Source: Croceicoccus mobilis
Lineage (GTDB): Bacteria; Pseudomonadota; Alphaproteobacteria; Sphingomonadales; Sphingomonadaceae
Assembly (NCBI RefSeq): GCF_001661965.1
Contig: NZ_LYWZ01000017.1
Coordinates: 86,500 to 150,499, forward strand
DNA: 64,000 nucleotides
Reading direction: 5' to 3'
Shown here: one piece after another, positions 59,134 to 64,000 of the stretch
How the letters are laid out: every line of letters begins with the position of its first letter
Position numbering within the stretch: the stretch's first letter is position 1
Position numbers and translations under genes: made by a program
The notes under the pieces: model-generated
Seen by the model: the letters and a program-made list of their open reading frames with translations, nothing else
Databases searched by the model: none
Told to the model about the DNA's origin: nothing

Positions 59134-59146
59134 ATGGTTGTACCAT
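59134..59146. promoter_or_regulatory. GntR/FadR-type operator, site D (perfect)
   Basis: ATGGT-TGT-ACCAT is a perfect palindrome of FadR/GntR type, between the divergent Rieske operon (59002) and TonB receptor (59248). Control here would reach seven genes. Confidence 0.6.
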
Positions 59147-59247
59147 TCGAAAATAGGGACGATGCTATTGCTATTATTTCTCTTCATCGCTCTTTCTGCG
59201 CTCCAGAACACAATCGTTCAATCGGCTTCAGGGAGAGAAGACCAGAA

Positions 59248-61533
59248 ATGAAGAACTATATTCAGACACTTACGTCATGCCTTGCCATCGCGGCCTGCTT
59301 TGCCACGCCCGCATTCGCACAGGACGCACCAACCACGGCATCATCGGATTCGGTAGGTGATGAGGACTCCGATCAGATGACTGAGGGGCCTGTCCGCCGG
59401 GACGACACGCAGGAAATCATCGTGACCGCTCAACGCCGCGAATCGACTGTGCGCGACGTTCCCTTCTCGATCGCTGCGTTCGGCGGCGCGGACCTTGCCG
59501 AACAGCAGGTCTTCAGCCCGACCGCGCTCACCACCGAGCTTCCCGGCATCACCGTCAACACGTCTGACAAGTCGCTTTCGATCCTTTCGATCCGCGGCAA
59601 TGTGTCGACCTTTCGCACCGCGACACTCGACACGCCCGTCGCCTATTTCCAGGATGACATCTATTACGTGTTCAACAACGACCTGAACGCGAACTTCTAT
59701 GACGTTAACCGTGTCGAGGTGCTGCGCGGGCCGCAGGGCACTCTGTTCGGCCGCAACGTCGTGGGTGGCGCCATCGCGGTCGTGACGAACAACCCCGAAT
59801 TCGGCGACGAGTATTCGTTGCAGGTCACCGGCGGCAATGGCGGCTATTTCCGCACCGAAGGCGTCGTCAACGGCACCGTCGTGGAAGACAAGCTCGCCGC
59901 CCGCTTCGCATTCTCGACCGAGCGCTCCGACGGTTTGATCAAGACCCCCAACCAGCCCGGCAATTACGGCGAGACCGATGGCTATGCCATTCGCGGCAAA
60001 CTGCTGTTCACCCCGACAGACACGCTCGAGATCGTTCTGGCTGGGGATTATTCCTATACCAAGGGCAATGCCGGTTCGATCCAGCTGGGCATTGGCGGCG
60101 ATCAGGTTGTGCCCGATACCTTCGGCGATTTCACCAATGACGAGTGGACGAACAACGACTACGCCCCCTCACCATACAGGCAGCGCCTGCGGGGCGGTTA
60201 CCTGCGCGGTGATCTTGACCTGATGGGCGGTACGCTGACCGCGATCACCGGCTATCGCATGAATGACAGCCACGCGATCAACGACGACATTCCCGTCGGA
60301 ACGGTCGTGCCCGTTTTCGACCGTCGGCAGGACGTAAAGAATCGCAGCTTCACGCAGGAACTGCGTTATGCGTCCGCACCCAATCGCCTGTCCTATGTGG
60401 TGGGCGTCTATTACCTCAACGCCGATGTCTCGACGACGAACATCTTCTATTACAGCCCGCTGCCAGAAAGCGTGTTCGACGGACGCATCCGCACCAACCC
60501 GGATGTCTCGAACATCACCCGCGTTCAGGACGGCAAGGTCAAGTCCTATGCAATCTTCGGAGAACTGACCTTCGAAGTAACCGACCGGATCTCGGTCGTT
60601 GCCGGTGGCCGTTACACGAAAGACAAGAAGTCGATCGACTACCGCGCCTTTTCGACCACCGATCCTGATGGCATCCCCGGCCTTGGCTTTCCGGGCGACG
60701 TCGAAGCCTCGGGCGGTGAAAGCTGGGACGCGTTCACCCCGCGCTTCACCGTCAAGTACGAGCCGATGGATGGCGTAAACCTGTATGCAACCTATGCCAA
60801 GGGCTTCAAATCGGGCGGCTTTGTCGACAACGCCTATCTGAACCCGACCATCCCGCTCGATCCAGAAAAGGCCCGCAACTACGAAATCGGCGCCAAGACC
60901 CGGCTGTTCGGCAATATGCTCGACCTTAATGTCGCGCTGTTCGACCAGAAAACGAAGGACTTGCAGAACTTCTCGGGCGCAGGCGGCGTGGCGCACACGT
61001 TTAACGGCACGCTGAAGATGCAGGGCATGGAACTTGAATCGAAGCTGCGTCCGGTGCCGGGTCTTCAGTTCACTTTCAATTACACCTACCTCGATGGCGA
61101 ATATACCTCGCTGTACGACCCGCTGGTCGATGTCGACTATTCGGGCAATCCCGCGAAATATGCGCCTAAGCACTCGTTCCTGGCGCGCGCCAAATATGAT
61201 GCCTATCTGCCCAATGGCGCGATCCTCACGCCGCAGGTGGAATTCAACTATTCCTCGCGCATCTCGACCGACGACGCGAACAACCTCTCGACCTGGCAGA
61301 ACCTCTATAATGACACGCGCGGGCGCACGCTCAACGCGCGTCTCAACTACGAGAGTGCCGACGGTCACTGGAATCTGGGCCTGTGGGGCAAGAATCTCAC
61401 CAACAATTACCAGATCATGCATGCCGACGACATTACGGCCTTCCTCGTCGTGCCGACGGGGCAGACCCGGTACTGGAAAATCTTCACTAACACCCCGCGC
61501 ACCTATGGCCTGACGCTGGGCTACAAGTACTAA
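59248..61533 (+). CDS. TonB-dependent outer-membrane receptor
   Basis: A 761-residue receptor: signal peptide (MKNYIQTLTSCLAIAACFAT, cleavage near AFAQ), an acidic linker, the plug (QEIIVTAQRRESTVRDVPFS; VEVLRGPQGTLFGRNVVGGA), and a barrel ending TYGLTLGYKY. ATG 59248 follows AGGGAGAG with a spacing of about 10-12 bases; an in-frame start at 59104 lacks a ribosome site and would hide the signal peptide. It is followed by an SDR gene 21 bases later. Probably imports the Rieske substrate. Confidence 0.93.
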   Translation: MKNYIQTLTSCLAIAACFATPAFAQDAPTTASSDSVGDEDSDQMTEGPVRRDDTQEIIVTAQRRESTVRDVPFSIAAFGGADLAEQQVFSPTALTTELPGITVNTSDKSLSILSIRGNVSTFRTATLDTPVAYFQDDIYYVFNNDLNANFYDVNRVEVLRGPQGTLFGRNVVGGAIAVVTNNPEFGDEYSLQVTGGNGGYFRTEGVVNGTVVEDKLAARFAFSTERSDGLIKTPNQPGNYGETDGYAIRGKLLFTPTDTLEIVLAGDYSYTKGNAGSIQLGIGGDQVVPDTFGDFTNDEWTNNDYAPSPYRQRLRGGYLRGDLDLMGGTLTAITGYRMNDSHAINDDIPVGTVVPVFDRRQDVKNRSFTQELRYASAPNRLSYVVGVYYLNADVSTTNIFYYSPLPESVFDGRIRTNPDVSNITRVQDGKVKSYAIFGELTFEVTDRISVVAGGRYTKDKKSIDYRAFSTTDPDGIPGLGFPGDVEASGGESWDAFTPRFTVKYEPMDGVNLYATYAKGFKSGGFVDNAYLNPTIPLDPEKARNYEIGAKTRLFGNMLDLNVALFDQKTKDLQNFSGAGGVAHTFNGTLKMQGMELESKLRPVPGLQFTFNYTYLDGEYTSLYDPLVDVDYSGNPAKYAPKHSFLARAKYDAYLPNGAILTPQVEFNYSSRISTDDANNLSTWQNLYNDTRGRTLNARLNYESADGHWNLGLWGKNLTNNYQIMHADDITAFLVVPTGQTRYWKIFTNTPRTYGLTLGYKY

Positions 61534-61554
61534 GTCAAGGAACTGGAGCGCGAC

Positions 61555-62331
61555 ATGACCCTTACCGAAATCCCCCGGCCCGGCTCCTTCTCTTTCGAAG
61601 GGCGGACTGCAATGGTTACCGGCGGCGCCAAGGGCGTTGGCGAGGCCATCTGCCGCGAAATACACGCGGGGGGAGGAAATGTTGCGATCTGCGATATCGA
61701 CCTGGCGGCGGCTTCGGCCGTCGCCGGGTCCCTCGACCCTTCGGGCGAGAGCGTTATGGTGGTCTCGCTCGACGTACGCAGCAAGGATGATTTCATCGCC
61801 GGACGCGATGCCGTCATCGCCAAATGGAGCAAGGTCGATATTCTGGTGAACAATGCCGGCTTTGCAAAGCGCACACCGGTTGACGACATCACGCCAGAGG
61901 AATTCGACGAGATCGTCGCCATCAACATGCGCAGCGTTTTTCTGGGCTGCCAGGTCTTCAAGGATCACATGGCGGAAAACGGCTATGGCCGGATCGTCAA
62001 TATCACCTCATTGGCAGGGCAAAACGGCGGCACGGTTGCTTCGCCGCATTATGCCTCATCCAAGGCCGGCGCGATCATGCTGACGAAATATTTCGCGCAA
62101 TTGCTGGCCGACAAGGGGATCACGGTGAATGCGATTTCCCCCGGCCCCATCGCCACGGCGAAGGCTCGTTTGTCGGACGAACAGATCGCCATGGTGGAAG
62201 GCAAGGTCCCGATCGGTCGCTTCATGGAGGTCAGCGAGATTGCCGCAGCGACGGCCCTGCTGGCATCAGACCGCGGCGGCTTTTTCGTCGGGGCAACGCT
62301 GGACATGAACGGCGGACTTTACGTCCGCTGA
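61555..62331 (+). CDS. SDR-family oxidoreductase
   Basis: A 258-residue classical SDR: TGGAKGVGEAIC near residue 22, VNNAGFAKR, NITSLAG and the catalytic Y-A-S-S-K, then SPGPIATAKARLS and a C-terminal LDMNGGLYVR. All catalytic residues are present. GGAGC precedes the ATG. It shares the transcript of the TonB receptor and is the last gene of cluster 2, converging on the ETF-QO gene. It probably oxidises a hydroxyl or reduces a ketone in the pathway. Confidence 0.92.
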   Translation: MTLTEIPRPGSFSFEGRTAMVTGGAKGVGEAICREIHAGGGNVAICDIDLAAASAVAGSLDPSGESVMVVSLDVRSKDDFIAGRDAVIAKWSKVDILVNNAGFAKRTPVDDITPEEFDEIVAINMRSVFLGCQVFKDHMAENGYGRIVNITSLAGQNGGTVASPHYASSKAGAIMLTKYFAQLLADKGITVNAISPGPIATAKARLSDEQIAMVEGKVPIGRFMEVSEIAAATALLASDRGGFFVGATLDMNGGLYVR

Positions 62332-62355
62332 CTACGTCCAGCGAGTGCCGCCCGC

Positions 62356-63990
62356 TCACATATTGGGATAATTGGGCCCGCCGCCGCCTTCGGGCGTGAC
62401 CCAGTTGATGTTCTGCGTCGGATCCTTGATGTCGCAGGTCTTGCAGTGGACGCAGTTCTGCGCGTTGATCACGAATTTGGGCTCTGCGCCCTCTTCGTCG
62501 AGACCGGTATATTCATACACCCCCGCCGGGCAGTAACGCGCCGCAGGCCCGGCATAGACCGGCAGGTTGATCTTCAGCGGAACATCCGGGTCCTTGAGCT
62601 GAAGGTGGCAGGGCTGATCTTCCTCATGATTGGTGTTCGACAGGAACACGCTGGAAAGACGGTCGAAGCTGATCACGCCATCGGGCTTGGGATACTGGAT
62701 CGGCTTGAACAGATCGGCGCGCATCGTCTGATCGCAGTCGCGGTGGTGCTTCATGGTGATCGGCAGGCCGATCTTCAGCGTGCGCATCCACATGTCCGCG
62801 CCCGCGATCACCGTGCCCAGCGCGCCGCCGAACTTGGCGACGGCGGGTTCGGCGTTCTTCACTTTCTTCAGTTCATCCGCGATCCAGCTCGAACGCAATG
62901 TCGTCTCGTAATCGACGACCTCGTCGCCCGCGCGCTGGGCGCCGATGGCCTCGGCCACGGCTTCGGCCGCGAGCATGCCCGATTTCATCGCGGTATGGCT
63001 GCCCTTGATGCGGGGCACATTGACGAAGCCCGCGCTGCATCCGATCAGCGCGCCGCCGGGGAAGGTGAGTTTCGGCACCGATTGCCAGCCGCCTTCGTTA
63101 ATGACGCGCGCGCCATAGGAAACGCGCTTCCCGCCTTCGAGGATCGAGCGGATTTCAGGATGCTGCTTCCAGCGCTGGAATTCCTCGAACGGGAACAGAT
63201 ACGGGTTGGCGTAATCCAGCGCGACCACGAAGCCCAAGGCCACCTGCCCGTTGGCCTGGTGATAGAGGAAGCCGCCGCCCCACGCATCGTTTTCGCTAAG
63301 CGGCCAGCCCTGTGTGTGGAGAACGCGGCCCGGCACGTGCTTGGCGGGATCGATGTCCCACAATTCCTTCATGCCAAGGCCATAGACCTGCGGTTCGCAA
63401 TTCGCCTCAAGGTCGAACTTCGCCTTCAGCTGCTTGGTCAGCGACCCGCGCGCGCCTTCGGCAAACAGCGTGTATTTGCCGTGCAGTTCCATGCCGGGCT
63501 GGTAATCGGCCTTGTGGCTGCCATCGGCGGCCACGCCCATGTCGCCGGTCGCCACGCCCTTGACCGAACCGTCATCGTTATAAAGCACCTCGGCCGCCGG
63601 GAAGCCGGGGAAGATTTCCACGCCCAACCCCTCGGCCTTTTCCGCGAGCCAGCGGCACAGGCTGCCCAGCGAACCGGTGTAATTGCCATCGTTCGACATG
63701 AAGGGCGGCATCGCCAGATGCGGCATCGCGAACTTGCCCTTGGCCGACAGCGTCCAGTGCCAGTTATCCGTCACCGGGGTCTCGGCCATCGGGCAATCGT
63801 CATCGCGCCAGTCGGGCAGCAGTTCGTCCAGCGCCTTGGGATCGACCACCGCGCCCGACAGGATATGCGCGCCGATCTCCGAACCCTTCTCAAGCACGCA
63901 GACCTCAAGATCCGCATTCACCTGCTTCAACCGGATCGCGGCGCCCAATCCCGCAACGCCGCCACCGACGATGACGACATCATAAGGCAT
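62356..63990 (-). CDS. Electron transfer flavoprotein-ubiquinone oxidoreductase
   Basis: A 544-residue ETF dehydrogenase. The FAD motif VIVGGGVAGLGAAIRL starts the protein, GSHTAMKSGMLAAEA lies mid-protein, and the 4Fe-4S ligands sit in RYCPAGVY and NCVHCKTCDIKD near the C terminus, followed by WVTPEGGGGPNYPNM. It moves electrons from ETF, reduced by the acyl-CoA dehydrogenases, into the quinone pool. The frame continues upstream to the window edge (RES before this Met) with no ribosome site, so the true start is probably beyond base 64000. Likely a core chromosomal gene. Confidence 0.95.
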   Translation of the reverse strand: MPYDVVIVGGGVAGLGAAIRLKQVNADLEVCVLEKGSEIGAHILSGAVVDPKALDELLPDWRDDDCPMAETPVTDNWHWTLSAKGKFAMPHLAMPPFMSNDGNYTGSLGSLCRWLAEKAEGLGVEIFPGFPAAEVLYNDDGSVKGVATGDMGVAADGSHKADYQPGMELHGKYTLFAEGARGSLTKQLKAKFDLEANCEPQVYGLGMKELWDIDPAKHVPGRVLHTQGWPLSENDAWGGGFLYHQANGQVALGFVVALDYANPYLFPFEEFQRWKQHPEIRSILEGGKRVSYGARVINEGGWQSVPKLTFPGGALIGCSAGFVNVPRIKGSHTAMKSGMLAAEAVAEAIGAQRAGDEVVDYETTLRSSWIADELKKVKNAEPAVAKFGGALGTVIAGADMWMRTLKIGLPITMKHHRDCDQTMRADLFKPIQYPKPDGVISFDRLSSVFLSNTNHEEDQPCHLQLKDPDVPLKINLPVYAGPAARYCPAGVYEYTGLDEEGAEPKFVINAQNCVHCKTCDIKDPTQNINWVTPEGGGGPNYPNM

Positions 63991-64000
63991 GGATTCGCGT

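Noticed and set aside
60169..61968. Minus-strand open frame of 599 codons
   Set aside because: Antisense to the TonB receptor and SDR genes, with no motifs or ribosome site.
1..64000. CRISPR array, tRNA, rRNA, prophage or replication genes
   Set aside because: No direct-repeat arrays, cloverleaf-like sequences, ribosomal segments, integrase or replication initiator genes were recognised on either strand.

Overview
The window is GC-rich, densely coded DNA of an alphaproteobacterium, most likely a sphingomonad. The indicators are three TonB-dependent receptors paired with SDRs and oxygenases, SD sites of the form GGGAGAG or AGGAGAG, and many acyl-CoA and Rieske genes. No tRNA, rRNA, CRISPR array or replication origin was seen. 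The content is almost wholly catabolic: two separate degradative clusters, an insertion-sequence scrap heap between them, and a housekeeping ETF-ubiquinone oxidoreductase gene at the right edge.

Cluster 1 (1-39.9 kb) has two Rieske oxygenase alpha subunits at its ends. It also holds an acyl-CoA ligase, three acyl-CoA dehydrogenases, two MaoC hydratases, a thiolase, an HMG-CoA-synthase-like/DUF35 fusion, a CitE-type lyase, TPP-dependent E1 alpha and beta, a P450, an epoxide hydrolase, a flavin dehydrogenase, eight SDR/MDR enzymes, three APH-fold kinases, an MFS transporter and a TonB receptor. A long minus-strand operon runs from 23.1 kb to 6.7 kb with many 1-4 base overlaps. The set suits activation, oxygenation and beta-oxidation-like breakdown of a cyclic or branched hydrophobic substrate, but the substrate cannot be read from the sequence. 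A 16-base palindrome, RGTAYGC-NN-GCRTACY, recurs in nearly every promoter region of this cluster, often twice, and probably marks one regulon. The MarR gene at 26.1 kb is the obvious candidate regulator.

The junction (40.1-43.2 kb) contains an intact IS6100-like IS6 element with no matching target duplication. It is flanked by butted fragments of unrelated genes: a beta-rich protein, PutA, IS3 orfA, a 2-oxo-acid dehydrogenase E2 and an IS110 transposase. About 600 bases without a recognisable gene follow.

Cluster 2 (43.8-62.3 kb) has TonB receptor and P450 genes, MerR, GntR/FadR and LysR regulators, and a CaiB-type CoA transferase. A minus-strand operon encodes Rieske oxygenase, its flavin/2Fe-2S reductase, an AAHS-type transporter, GMC alcohol dehydrogenase and aldehyde dehydrogenase; a divergent TonB receptor-SDR pair faces it. 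Four GGT-NNN-ACC sites, typical of FadR-type GntR operators, lie before the P450, GntR, CoA-transferase and divergent Rieske/TonB transcription units. One regulator could therefore control the whole cluster. The reductase supplies the redox partner for the Rieske enzyme, and the alcohol and aldehyde dehydrogenases would oxidise a side chain to an acid for CoA transfer.
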